A DNA stretch of 64,000 nucleotides from Aldrovandia affinis (GCA_029706075.1 JAINUG010000114.1:310001-374000); one strand, 5' to 3'; shown: positions 23,740-34,592, numbered from the stretch's first letter. Numbers and translations are program-made. Notes: a model not told the origin generated them from the sequence alone.

Positions 23740-24995
23740 TGATGAAGTCTGAGATAAATATCAGACCATGCCACTCTTCCTGAAGAGCCAAAATCACAAA
23801 CCATCTCAAAGCTTAGCACGGACCTCAGAGTGTTAATGTATATGCCCCAAACACAGACTCTCCTAAATTAATATTTTACTGTTTATTCAACATTGTAAGG
23901 GATTTGGGATCCTAGCTGGGGACTTCAACTACATATTAGATGGCAAGCTTGATAAGTCTTCCACTGCAGCGATCTCCAACCATAGGGCCTCCAACTTTCT
24001 TAGGAACACCAGTAGTTCATCTGTTTTGCTGGATGTCTGGAGGGAGTTAAACCCAACTGCCAGAGACTATACCTTTTATTCCAGACCCCACAACTCTTAC
24101 TCTAGATTGGACTACTTCTTTATTCCTGAGACTTACATGTACACTGTTCAGTCCTGTACTGTTATATCGGACCATGCCCCAACGTACCTACTCCTAATTC
24201 TTGGTATAGAAACTCCTAAAACAAAGTACTGGAGATTTAATGCATCTCTTATCCGAAATGAAGGACCTTGCACCTTGATTAAAGAGAAGCTCTCACAGTA
24301 CTAGCTTGAAAACAAAGACTCACCAGTCTCATCTGCTAAAGCAAATATAAGGGGCTACATTATTTCTCACGCATCATGGCAGAAAAAACTTGAAATGGAG
24401 AATAGGAAAAAGATGGAGGTACAGAGACTTGAACATTTGCATGAACAATCACCAACACAGGACAATTGGAACTCCTGTTTGCTGTCTTGGAAAATATAAA
24501 TCTAGGTCAAAATTGTATTAATCTAATAAAATTGCTCTACACCGACCCTTCAGCAACAGTGAACACAAATGGCCTTCTGACTCAATATTGGTCATGGATG
24601 CCGGCAGGGCTGCCCTTTATCCCCCCTCCTCTTCACCCTGACAATCGAGCCCCTGGCCAAGGCCATACGGTCCAACAATAATATCAGTAGCATGCTAATA
24701 GGAGGGGAGGAGCATAAAATATCATTATATGCAGATGACGTTCTCTTGTATATATCTAAACCTGAAACCTTGATTGAGGCACTGCTGGACACCATCTCTG
24801 AGTATAGCAGATTATCTGGATACAAAATCAACCTTGGGAAATTCATGGCGCTGCCAATCAACATCCCTGCGACCAATCTGGAACCAATATCCCCATTCCA
24901 ATTGGCTGAGACAGGTTTCATCTTCAGCTACAGCTACATCTGGGAATATACATCACACCAGATCTTAAAGATTTGTTTTCATCCAACTATACGCC
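23740..24995 (+). mobile_element. Tx1/L1-like LINE, ORF2 endonuclease and RT fragment
   Basis: Plus-strand frames show an AP-endonuclease end (GDFNYILDGKLD, then RLDYFFIPETYMYT and ISDHAP) and, after an internal deletion, reverse transcriptase with the YADD box (KISLYADDVLLYISK at about 24720-24765). The frame is interrupted several times. It belongs with the ORF1 piece at 17660 and the C-terminal pieces at 25276 and 26848, in the same order and strand. Confidence 0.85.
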
Positions 24996-25009
24996 TTTGC
25001 TAGCAACAG

Positions 25010-25275
25010 ACTAGCACTTACCTGGATAAGAGTGTCTGTTAAATGCTTAAAATGTAATGTAAAATGTAAATGCAGCTATCTGATGAGGTCCTTAACCTGG
25101 TTGAGGTTCCTGTTCCAGGCTTTGGTACGATGTGCAGCTGCCAACAATGATGTCTATTGCAGTGTCACTACACTGATCTCTTGCACTAACAATGATTAAT
25201 CTTATTATGTATAAATGCACTTTTTGTAAGTCGCCCTGGATAAGAGCGTCCGCTAAATGCCTAAAACATAAAACA
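25010..25275 (+). mobile_element. L2 LINE 3' ends (one or two copies)
   Basis: Two copies of the GGATAAGAG...GCTAAATGC tail lie at about 25022-25071 and 25220-25275. The second is preceded by the L2 3' UTR text seen at 59290-59400 (GTGCAGCTGCCAACAATG, CACTGATCTCTTGC). They interrupt the Tx1-like ORF2. Confidence 0.85.
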
Positions 25276-25460
25276 TACCTAATCTCCAATTATATTATTG
25301 GTCTGCTCAGGTTAAACATATGATTAGCTGGTTCCTACATCGAAAAGATTCTCTTTGGGTTGAGACAGAATCTATTGCATGTCACCCTAAAATGTTATGT
25401 TCCTTACCATTTATTAGCAGCAATGAGGGCATTCAGGCATTAACAAACTATTTTGTAATA
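25276..25460 (+). mobile_element. Tx1/L1-like LINE, ORF2 C-terminal piece a
   Basis: The frame reads YYWSAQVKHMISWFLHRKDS and ACHPKMLCSLPFISSNEG, a post-RT segment typical of Tx1-like ORF2. It is interrupted at 25461 by the DD36E Tc1/mariner element and resumes at 26848. Confidence 0.8.
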
Positions 25461-25663
25461 TACACTGCCTGGCCCAAAAAAAAGTCACCACCTGGATTTA
25501 ACTAAGCAAATAGGTAAACGTTTGGTGAAATCATATTGTAAAAAATCAACAGTAGAACTCACGGCTATGTTTAATAGTGAAAGTAAGAGCATTTCCACAC
25601 GCACAATGCGAAGGGAACTCAAGGGATTGGGACTAAACAGCTGTGTAGCTTTAAGAAAACCAC

Positions 25664-26335
25664 TTGTCAGTGAGGCTAATTGGGAAAAAAAGGCTTCAAT
25701 TTGCTAGGGAGCATAAAGATTGGACTCTGAAGCAATGGAAGAAGGTCATGTGGTCTGATGAGTCCAGATTTACCCTGTTCCAGAGTGATGGGCGCATCAG
25801 GGTAAGAAGAGAGGCGGATGAAGTGATGCACACATCATGCCTAGTGCCTACCATACAAGCCTGTGGGGGCAGTGTTATGATCTGGGGTTGCTGCAGTTGG
25901 TCAGGTCTCGGTTCAGCAACGTTATGTACCCAAAGAATGAGGTCAGCTGACTACCTGAATATACTGAATGACCAGGTTTTTCCATCAATGGATTTTTTCT
26001 CCCCTGATGGCAAGGGCATATTCCAAGATGACAATGCCATGATTCATCGGGCTCAAATTGTGAAAGAGTGGTTCAGGGAGCATGAGACATCATTTTCACA
26101 CATGTATTGGCCACCACAGAGTCCATACCTTAACCCCATTGAGAATCTTTGGGATGTGCTGGAGAAGACTTTGCGCAGCGGTCCGACTGTCCCATCATCA
26201 ATACAAGATCTTGGCGAAAAATTAATGCAACTCTGGATGGAAATAAATGTTGTGACATTGCAGAAGCTTATCGAAACGATGCCACGGCGAATGCGTGCCG
26301 TAATCAAAGCTAAAGGCGGTCCAACAAAATATTAG
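25664..26335 (+). pseudogene. DD36E transposase, catalytic domain open frame
   Basis: A 223-residue open frame covers the whole DDE domain: VMWSDESRF (first Asp), [15 protein letters not shown] (second Asp) and [20 protein letters not shown] (Glu), ending at a natural-looking C-terminus GGPTKY and stop. The helix-turn-helix upstream (25522-25707, SKSISTRTMRRELKGLGLNS) is in another frame; the shift coincides with a run of A near 25684-25690. The first helix-turn-helix seems missing. The catalytic residues are intact, but no complete transposase can be made from this copy. Confidence 0.88.
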
Positions 26336-26341
26336 AGTGTG

Positions 26342-26813
26342 TAGGCATGGGATGGTTACCGTAATAATGGTATACCGCGGTATAACAGGCCACGGTATAA
26401 CTAACTACAAACATTTAGTTTCCATGGTATATGCTCTACGGTATTTTTTATTAAAAGAAGCAAAAAATAATAATAATGCTATGCCGAAAATCTATGCACC
26501 CCCCCGAAAACGAACCTAAGGTAATTGAGATTCCGAATTTCACTTGGTGCAGAATTCTACTTATGGCGGCATTGTGCGCGGAGTCAGTTGTGGAGTCAGT
26601 GAGATTTGTCGTCTGCTCCACGTTGATTCAGTCATGGCAGCCAGGTTCGAAATAGGAGGTGAACCACGTAAAGAAATCGTAAAAAAAAATCTGTTTGTTT
26701 TTTTACACAGATTTTAGGAGTGCGCCGCGCGCTTAATACCGTGGTAATGGTATACCGCTGTATTTTTCCCCAAGGTTATCATTAAGTCAAAATCTCATAC
26801 CGTCCCATGCCTA
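26342..26813. mobile_element. hAT-type MITE nested in the Tc1 element
   Basis: The insertion begins TAGGCATGGGATGG and ends CCGTCCCATGCCTA, giving short terminal inverted repeats. It is flanked on both sides by the 8-bp direct repeat AGAGTGTG (26334-26341 and 26814-26821), the size made by hAT transposases. The body has the GGTATACCGCGGTATAAC-type repeats seen in many vertebrate hAT MITEs and no coding capacity. Confidence 0.93.
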
Positions 26814-26847
26814 AGAGTGTGTGACTTTTTTTTGGATGGGCAGTGTA

Positions 26848-27140
26848 CAATACATGTTGGCATGGAAAGATGTACTTGAAGATCCCTGATAACATTTCCG
26901 TCCGATCTCCCATTGCTTTTAACCCAGACTTCCCACCTCAAATGAGGAATGTTGGTCTTGCAGATTGGATGAGGAAAGGAGCTATTGACCCAACACATTT
27001 ATTTCTGCAGGACACACTGAAATCATTTAAACAGATTAAAGATGATTTCAATTTGCACAACAGGGACTTCTTCAAGTGTCTCCAAGTAAGGCATTTCATT
27101 GAGTGTCAGAAGAAAGGGGACAAACTACATTCTCAGTTTA
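26848..27140 (+). mobile_element. Tx1/L1-like LINE, ORF2 C-terminal piece b
   Basis: The frame continues piece a after the Tc1 insertion: KMYLKIPDNISVRSPIAFNP, DFPPQMRNVGLADWMRKGAI and LFLQDTLKSFKQIKDDFNLH. The frame stays open to about 27226 but LINE-like text fades near 27140. Confidence 0.85.
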
Positions 27141-27229
27141 CAGACACAACTCCAAACACAATGAGTAAACCTGTTCGTCTGCAGGGTAGTTGCATGGGCC
27201 CCAATAAAACGGGGCTGATTCATTAAGGA

Positions 27230-28128
27230 AATAGCTGCACGTTCCCGCTCAGGAAGTGCTTGTCTCAGTATCCATTAATCCCCAGATAAGACAGCAAAAA
27301 CGAGCAGCACAGTACAGAGAGCGTTTAAAAGGGACCCCGGCGTCAAAAAGGTCAGGAGACGGAGGGAATATTTATCATTGTCAGGTATTAATAGGGCAGT
27401 CTGTGGTGAGGAGAGGTCATTGTTTTAACTGTGGATTAGGAGTGTGTTATGGGGTCAGTGTGCACCCTCCCTGTCTCCCTCCGCCTCCTCTGAGGGATTC
27501 CAGGCAACCCCGCCTGCCCCGATACACACACGCACACACACGCATACACACAACTGGTCGTACATCTTGAAACACCAGCAGTGGGTCCATTCCTTTGGAG
27601 AGAAGACCTGCTAATGCTACACTATCCCTCAATGCGTTTAATGCGTTTAACCCGTATTCTTGGTCAAGGCTCCGGGTGGATTTCCTGTCTGCTTGGAGGC
27701 ATTCGGGACTGTGAACGGCAGGGTGAGACATTCATCGTGGACCATCATGCTGTAGCAGCTGTCACTGTCGACAGCTCTGAGAGTAGTGCCCCACGTTCAG
27801 TTAACATGTAAACTACAATCTGCCACATTATGAGACACAGAGAGAATGCTGCAAATCCACAGAGTGGCATAGACCACTGAATAAGTACCCAAACATATGG
27901 CTTAACACTACAGTGTTTAATCATGATAATCCACTATTGCTAGCCAATAATAATACTGCTTAGGTGGTACAGATATCCTATATAACCAATTGAAGATAAG
28001 TGAACTGCAGAGATTACCCTGAAAATATACAATTGTACAGAGACCCAGGTTGTATTATTTTATAGTTTGTACAATACAATAAAATACAACCAGCTGTAGA
28101 TCCAGACTTACAAATATTAGTGGTTACA

Positions 28129-28130
<2 letters not shown>
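27230..28130. other. frmd4a large intron, unassigned sequence
   Basis: About 0.9 kb with no recognised gene; a CACACG-type simple stretch lies at 27523-27552. Confidence 0.55.

Positions 28131-28135
<5 letters not shown>

Positions 28136-28165
<30 letters not shown>
28136..28165. repeat. (TG)n microsatellite
   Basis: An uninterrupted TG run of about 30 bases. Confidence 0.95.
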
Positions 28166-28166
<1 letters not shown>

Positions 28167-28937
28167 ACGTTTTATTTTATTTAACCAGGCAGAGTAGTGC
28201 TGACTTTGGGGGTCACTAATTGGATGTACAATGGCGAGAAAAAGTTTGTGAACCCTTTAGAATTTTCTGCGTTTCTGCATAAATTTGATGTAAAATGTGA
28301 TCCTGTCCTACAAATAGATAAAGAGAACCCAGTTAAACAAATAACACACAAAACATGATACTTTTTAATGTATTTATTGAACAAAATTATCCAACATTAA
28401 ATGTCTTAAAAAGTATGTGAACCTTTGCTTTCAGTAACTGGTCTGACCCCCTTGAGCAGCAATGACTTCAACCAAATGTTTCCGGTAACTGTTGATCAGT
28501 CCCGCACATCGACTTGTGTTTAGGGTCGTTGTCTTGCTGCAGGACCCACCTTCTGTTGAGCTTCAGTTCACGGACGGATACCCTGACAGTCTCCTGTAGA
28601 ATTTGCTGGTACAATCCAGAATTCATAGTTCCGTCAATGATGGCAAGCCGCCCTGGTCCCGAGGCAGCAAAACAGCCTCAAACCGTGATACTGCCACCAC
28701 CGTGTTTCACGGTTGAGGTGAGGTTCTTATGTTGGAATGCAGTGTTTGGTTTTCACCAAACATATAGTTTCTCATTTAAGCCAAAAAGTTATATTTTTCG
28801 ATTCATCCATCCACAGAACATTCTTCCAATTGTCTTCTGGTGCATTCAGGTGATCTTTAGCAAACTTTAGACGGGCAGAAATGTTATTTTTGGAGTAGTG
28901 GCTTCCTCCTTGCTATCCTCCCATGCACATCATTCTT

Positions 28938-29170
28938 TTTTTTATTTTAACATTTTCCGATTTTACCCCGTTTTCTCCCAATTTGGTAGAATTTCTTGCC
29001 GTCGACTGTAATTCCGGTACCCCAGAACCACTCCCGTGCGCAGCGAACTGTGTGTATCGGCTTCCCTCCCCCCTCCCTGGGGCGGACAGCCAATTGCCGC
29101 CCCGATGGCACTCCCGGCCAGAGCAGACTCTGGCGGCCGGGGAATCGAACCCCGGTCTCCGTGGCCAGTG
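28938..29170 (-). mobile_element. tRNA-derived SINE nested in the Tc1 element
   Basis: The minus strand begins with a tRNA-like head (GGAGACCGGGGTTCGATTCC as B box) and ends with ACCAAATTGGGAGAAAACGG followed by an A-rich tail. The flanks 28919-28937 and 29171-29189 are a 19-base direct repeat with two mismatches, the target duplication. The head is cut compared with the copy at 63812. Confidence 0.92.
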
Positions 29171-29542
29171 TCCCATGCAAACCATTCTTGTTCAGTGTTT
29201 TCCTGATGGTGGACTCATGAACATTGACATTAGCTAATGCAAGAGAGGCCTGCAGATCCTTAGACGTTACCCTGGGGTTCTTTGTGACCTCCTTGAATAT
29301 TGTACGCCTTGCTTTTGGAGTGATTTTTGTTGGATGACCACTCCTGGAGAGTGTTGGTGTTGAATTTTCTCAATTTGTACACTATCTGCCTGACAGTGGA
29401 TTGGTGGAGCCCAAACTTTTTCACAATGGTTTTGTAACCTTTTCCAGCCTGATGAGCATTGACAACTCCCTTTTCTGAGGATCTCAGAAATCTCCTTTGA
29501 TCGAGGCATGGCACGCTTCCACAAACCTCTGTGGTGAAGACC

Positions 29543-30410
29543 ATTTTACATTTAATTTTTTTACATTTTAAGCATGTAGCAGACGCTCTTATCCAGAGCG
29601 ACTTACAAGATGTGCATTAATACATGGTAGGAACAATCATAGTTAGCGCACGAGATCAGTGCAGTAATACAGCAATAGACATCATTGCAGGCGTCTGCGT
29701 ATCATACCTGTAACATCGGGAAGGAAAAGGTTAGTGTAATATTATTATTTAATTTTTTTAGGGTTGAACAAGTAAACAGTGGTGAAGACAATTTAGCTAG
29801 ATGGATAGAGTTCAGTGGTAGTGGAGTCTGAAGAGGTGGGTTTTGAATCTCTTGCGGAAGATTGCCAGTGATTCCACGGTCCTGACCGATTGCGGAAGGT
29901 CGTTCCACCAGCGAGGGATCAGGACAGAGAAGAGGCGAGACCGCGAGGAGCGGCTGCCAGGCGCCCGGAGGGATGGGGCAGTCAGTCTGCCAGAGGAGGC
30001 GGAGCGGAGGGGTCTTGGCGGGGTGTAGGGAGTGATGAGTGACTGGAGATATGGGGGAGCAGTACCTCTGGCTGCTTGAAAAGCAAGCACCAGTGACTTG
30101 AATCTGATGCGTGCTGCGATGGGGAGCCAGTGCAGAGAGGAGAGTAGAGGGGTGACATGGGTGAACTTCAGCTGGTTGAACACCAGGCGAGCAGCAGCGT
30201 TCTAGACTAGTTGCAGTGGCTTGATGGCACAGGCCAGAAGGCCTGCCAGCAAGGAATTGCAGTAGTCCAGGCGTGAGATCACCAGGGCCTGGACCAGGAG
30301 TTGAGTGGCCTCTTGGGTGAGGAACGGTCGGATCCTCCGGATGTTGTGGAGGGAGAAACGGCAGGTCCAAATGATCGATGCAATATGGCCAATAAGACCA
30401 GACTTTGATA
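29543..30410 (-). mobile_element. L2 LINE 3' end nested in the Tc1 element
   Basis: Minus-strand frames read LVISRLDYCNSLLAGLLACA, NAAARLVFNQLKFTHVTPLL, HWLPIAARIRFKSLVLAFQA and QSVRTVESLAIFRKRFKTHL. This is the conserved C-terminus of fish L2 ORF2, followed by the L2 3' UTR and the GCAGACGCTCTTATCCAGAG tail (antisense). The 9-bp direct repeats GTGAAGACC at 29534-29542 and 30411-30419 mark the insertion. One stop interrupts the frame after CAIKPLQLV. Confidence 0.93.
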
Positions 30411-31275
30411 GTGAAGACCCGGGTTTATGTTTTTTTACATAGGGCAGGGCCACCCAAACTCATTCCTGATGGTCATCCCATTGATTGAAACACCTGGCTT
30501 TACCCCCTTAATTGAACTGATAATTCTAGAGGTTCACATACTTTTTACAACAAAGAATTTAGATGTTGTGTCATTTTGCTCAGTAAATACATTTTAGAAA
30601 GGCATTTTTTTTGTTATTTGTTTAATCAGGTTCTCTTCAAGGTCTGATCACATTGTAGGTCAACTTTATGCAAAAATGCAGACAATTCTGATGGGTTCAC
30701 AAAGTTTTTCTCGCCACTGTAGCTGGCGGAACTGGTTTTGTAGGCAGGATACGATTGTTTTAGCAGAGATGACAGGTACCAGAGAGTCAGTCCAAGAAGG
30801 GATTAGTAGATGAGAATAGTCCAGTGAAGTTTCCGGCTAGTATGTAGTAATGTCCAGTTTACAGAGGAATAGAGAGGTTGCAGTGTCTGTGTTCTGTTGG
30901 GAGCATTGGTAATGAGCCTGATGGCTGAATGATAGAGAACATCCAGCCTATCAAGCGCAGCCTTGGGAGCAGATCTGTAGATCACATCTCCATAGTCCAG
31001 TATTGGGAGGATGGTCATCTGAACCAGTGTCAGCTTGGCAGCAGGGGTGAAGGAGGACTTATTATCTGTAGAGAAATCCAAGTCTTGACTTGACTTTTGC
31101 CTGAGGTTTTGAGATATGTAATGAAAATGAAAGGGCGGAATGCACGTACACTATTTACCCTGATGACAGTGCACCATACTAGTCTGCTCAATTGAAATAG
31201 ACTTGGGCCTAGACTTCCTTTGTTGATTGATCCATCTGTGGATTACAATGAATAAACCTTGCATTTTATGGCTGA

Positions 31276-32440
31276 TAAGAACATAAGAACATAAGAACAT
31301 AAGAATACATAATGATGAGAACGGGCCGTTCGGCCCATCTTGGCTCATCATGTCCTAATCTAAAGAACATCTAGTACTACACCTAGCCTGGCCTTGAATA
31401 GCCCGAGCGTTTCTGCCTCTACTACCTGATCTGGCAAGCTGTTCCAGGCATTGACAACTCTCTGTGTAAAGAAAAACTTCCTAATATCTGTGCGGAATTT
31501 GCCTTTAACTAATTTCCACCTGTGGCCTCTTGTTCTGCTGACCCCACTTATCTTAAAAAATCTTTGGTATTTTACTTTGTTAATCCCTTTTAGGAATTTA
31601 AAAACCTCAATCAAATCCCCCCTAAGTCTGCGTTTGCTAAGTTTAAATAGATTGAGTGCCTTAAGTCTATCATCATAACTTTTACCTTTCATACCAGGTA
31701 TCAGTTTAGTTGCCCTTCTTTGGACTTTTTCAAGAGCTTCAATATCTTTCTTGTAGTGCGGTGCCCAGAACTGCACACAGTATTCTAAGTGCGGTCTGAC
31801 AAAGGCGTTATATAACATTAATATAACCTCCTTTGATTTATACTCAATACTTTTTGCTATGTATCCCAGCATCCTGTTGGCTTTTTCACTGCTGTAGCAC
31901 ACTGCTTTGATGCAGATAGGCTTTGATCAACTACAACTCCTAAATCCTTTTCAAATTGAACACCTACTAACTTTTCTCCTCCCATAAAATACTCCTGTCT
32001 AATGTTTTTATTTCCCACATGCATAACTTTACATTTAGCAATATTGAACGTCATCTGCCATGTATCTGCCCATTTTTGGATTTTGTTTAAATCATCTTGG
32101 ATTACTTTAGTCGATTCCAAACTGTTTGCCAAACCCCCAAGTTTAGTATCATCTGCAAATTTAACTATTTTGCTACTAATGTCCATATCCAGATCATTTA
32201 TGTAAATAAGGAAGAGCAGAGGTCCCAGCACCGATCCCTGCGGGACACCACTGCCCACAGCACCGAGGTCAGATTCGGCCCCACCTACTGTTACTCTTTG
32301 TATTCGCCCTTGCAGCCAATTTTTAACCCACTGTGAAACTACTCCTACAATTCCTACTGATTTCATTTTAGCAATGAGCCTCTCATGTGGTACCTTGTCA
32401 AATGCTTTCTGAAAGTCCAAATATATAACATCATAAGCCT
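31276..32440 (-). mobile_element. CR1-like LINE, RT C-terminal half and 3' end
   Basis: On the minus strand RT motifs are clear: DFQKAFDKVPHERLIAKMKS, GVPQGSVLGPLLFLIYINDL and the FADD box (KIVKFADDTKLGGLANSLES). The frame then passes through GNKNIRQEYFMGGEKLVGVQ and ends [20 protein letters not shown]. One frameshift near 31880 separates two long open frames. The 3' end is the repeated octamer-like AAGAACAT at 31276-31303. The 5' side is truncated at about 32440, usual for LINE insertion. Confidence 0.94.
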
Positions 32441-32763
32441 GGTTCAGGTCAACACACTTTGTAGCCGGCTAGTTAGTGAGAAACAAGGACAGAAATTCCC
32501 TCAGCGCTCCCCTACTACAACTGGATGGATCAAAGCGAGCATTTGGTTTGCCAGAGTAACAATAGCATTGATAAATAATGTCTGTGAATTTCCACTTCTC
32601 TAAACAAGACAATTGACTAATTAACCACAAACAATACCAAAATTGGGCTGAAATATCTTTGTTGAGAAAATCATGTAAACTTTTAAACTGTTGAGGCACT
32701 TGGATTTACAGTTCTGGTTGCTTTATACACTGCTGGGATACCCAGCTGGGCCAGCAACTTTTA
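32441..32763. other. frmd4a large intron, unassigned sequence
   Basis: About 320 bases between the CR1 piece and the V-SINE with nothing recognised. Confidence 0.5.
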
Positions 32764-32988
32764 AAAGCCGGCTGTGTAGTAGAATGGTTAGGGAACTGGA
32801 CTTGTAACAGAGGTTGCTGGTTCAATTCCCAGGTGGAGCACTGCCATTGTACCCTTGAGCAAGGTACTTAACCTGAATTGCTTCAGTAAAATATCCAGCT
32901 GTATAAATGGATTGTATGTAAAAGAAATGTGTAAGTCGCTCTGGATAAGAGCGTCTGCTAAATGCCTAAAATGTAAAAATGTAAAAAA
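32764..32988 (+). mobile_element. V-SINE-like tRNA-derived SINE
   Basis: The tRNA-like head has A-box (TGTAGTAGAATGG) and B-box (GCTGGTTCAATTCCC) sequences. The conserved V-domain follows (GTACCCTTGAGCAAGGTACT), then a tail that matches L2 LINE 3' ends (GTAAGTCGCTCTGGATAAGA). It looks complete. Confidence 0.92.
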
Positions 32989-33305
32989 GCAGGCACAATT
33001 TCGGTTTCTTCCCCAGTAACCACTCCATTGTTATAGACAGGCCTGCAACTGGGCTGAGATTCAGCTGAGAGGGTGTCCACATACAATGGTTACCATGGCA
33101 GCAAGTATTTGATATTTCTTAATGCATATTAACCTCAGCTCTCCCGTGGTCTGCTGGATGACCGGATCAAAGAGGAGGCTAAGAGCTGTAAATCTGGATC
33201 AGGCACATCAGTGAAGTCAGCCGCTTTAAACAGGAACAGCTGAGAGTTGCAATCTTCTGCTGATGTTAACCAGAGTAAAATAACACCAATTGTATCCAAT
33301 TACAA
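32989..33305. other. frmd4a large intron, unassigned sequence
   Basis: About 315 bases between two SINEs with nothing recognised. Confidence 0.5.
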
Positions 33306-33309
33306 CCTT

Positions 33310-33668
33310 TTTTTTTTCAGATTTTTTGGTAGTCAATTAGACCCGCTATTTTTTCTTTATGTCAATCCCCCCCAGTAATGTGAGTTCGCTGCCATAGTCC
33401 TGCGACCGGTAGTGACGAAGGCGAAGTAACGCCTCCTCCGAGACGGCACTCGCCAAGCCGTCGACCGTAACCTGGTACTACAGGGCCACTCTTATGCGCA
33501 GTGAACATCATGTTGGCTTCCCTCCCTCCTCCCTGGGGCGGACAGCCAATCGCTGCCCCTGGTGGCACTCCTGGCCAGAGCCGACTCTGGGGAAAAGGGG
33601 AATTGAAGCCCGGTCTCTGTGGCCAGCGTCAGACGTTGTAAGCACTGGACCACGCGGGAGGCCCCCCA
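33310..33668 (-). mobile_element. tRNA-derived SINE
   Basis: On the minus strand the head reads GGCCTCCCGCGTGGTCCAGT, then ACCGGGCTTCAATTCCCC as B box, a body containing TCTCGGAGGAGGC, and an A-rich tail near 33310. The head matches the copy at 63812. Confidence 0.9.
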
Positions 33669-34295
33669 ATTACAACTATAATGTTTACCATAGAGAAGTT
33701 ATACTTAGACCCAGCTTTAACACTTTACCATACAGTAGCATCTTATCTCAAACAAACATCCTATAACCAGTGCTGTCATTGGGCCGGAACGAAGCATAAC
33801 GCAAGTTCTGGTTCAGATTTAATATGTTTAATATGATATAAAGCAACTAGCTAGTTGAAGAATGTTTTGCGAGCTCACCCACACTACATTGCTCCTCTCC
33901 AGCCAATGGGGATACACCAGAGTGGTCCAGCTCAGCCAGCCCCTGGCTCTCTATTTTTCAGTTTCTCTGTCTGTCAGTATTGCTTCAATGCTCTACAGGT
34001 AGGCTGACAGACAAATGGTTCAAGTAAAAATGTATTTCCCACCATAGCAATCGTTTACCCTTAAGATACAAATGTTTGACCTGTGTAACATTATGTTCAA
34101 AGCATTTGGACTAACCATAACATGCATTGATATAATGATAATATCAATGAAGTAATAATGTAATGCTCAATTTAAATATATTTTTAGCATATTTGATGCT
34201 ACTGTACAGTATGCATGCAACAGGAAACCAAGTTTTTGCGTCTTTGCTTTGAGTTTTTGTTTAGCATAATTTTTTTGATTATTTTTAAATTTATA
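33669..34295. other. frmd4a large intron, unassigned sequence
   Basis: About 630 bases of AT-rich intron; no gene or known repeat recognised. Confidence 0.5.
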
Positions 34296-34299
34296 GTTA

Positions 34300-34592
34300 A
34301 AAATTTGTCCCATTTTTCTCCCAATTTGGTTGCCAATTATACCCTCTATTTATTTGAATTCACCCTCCCCCACGTGTCCGCCGCACGTCCTCCGGGTAAC
34401 AATGCAATTTTTCTGGGCCGGTAGATGTGCCTCCTCCGAGATGGAACCTGACCACGGATGCCTTTCCTGCTCCTCGACAAACTCGTGGGGACAGGCAAAA
34501 GCTGCCCCCATTGGGACTAATGGCCAGGGCCGGTCTGGCAGAGATGGATTTTGAACCGCATCCCTGATAGACAATCACACTTGTATCGGAAG
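34300..34592 (-). mobile_element. tRNA-derived SINE
   Basis: The minus strand shows a B-box-like GCGGTTCAAAATCC, CCATCTCGGAGGAGGC, GACACGTGGGGGAGGGTG and the tail AACCAAATTGGGAGAAAAAT. It is the same type as the copy at 42891 but with a degraded head. Confidence 0.88.

Larger units (their letters stand above)
25463..26845 (+). mobile_element. Tc1/mariner DD36E-type element with nested hAT MITE
   Basis: Terminal inverted repeats start CACTGCCTGGCCCAAAAAAA on the left and, in reverse, CACTGCCCATCCAAAAAAAA on the right, flanked by TA duplications. Removing the nested hAT and its duplicated 8 bases leaves about 903 bp, shorter than a full element, so the N-terminal transposase region is partly deleted. 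The element splits a Tx1-like ORF2. By codon count 36 residues separate the second Asp and the Glu, as in the DD36E (Incomer) family. Confidence 0.93.
28229..30719 (-). mobile_element. Tc1-like element with long IR/DR ends, defective
   Basis: The ends CAATGGCGAGAAAAAGTTTG and, in reverse, CAGTGGCGAGAAAAACTTTG are flanked by TA. The inverted repeats run about 200 bases, with outer and inner copies of an AAAAAGT(A/T)TGTGAACC direct repeat (28239 and 28409; 30531 and 30694 in reverse), i.e. IR/DR structure. The N-terminal transposase helix-turn-helix is readable on the minus strand (GKGYKTIVKKFGLHQSTVRQ), but the catalytic core is partly deleted and full of stops. A SINE and an L2 sit inside. 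Confidence 0.92.
28170..31085 (-). mobile_element. non-LTR retrotransposon 3' portion split by a Tc1 element
   Basis: Minus-strand frame 31081-30803 reads PAAKLTLVQMTILPILDYGD, VIYRSAPKAALDRLDVLYHS and IRLITNAPNRTQ, the C-terminal part of a LINE ORF2 with the LDYGD motif. Its 3' side appears to continue at 28170-28228 (ATTTTATTTAACCAGGCAGA), left of the Tc1 element. The clade is not certain. Confidence 0.65.

Noticed and set aside
25664-26335. A domesticated host transposase gene
   Set aside because: It sits between Tc1 terminal repeats with TA duplications, lacks a complete DNA-binding domain in frame, and has no visible splice or promoter context.
29702-30370. A 222-residue minus-strand frame
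   Set aside because: It lies in the L2 3' end in the wrong frame; the real L2 ORF2 frame gives recognisable RT C-terminal sequence.
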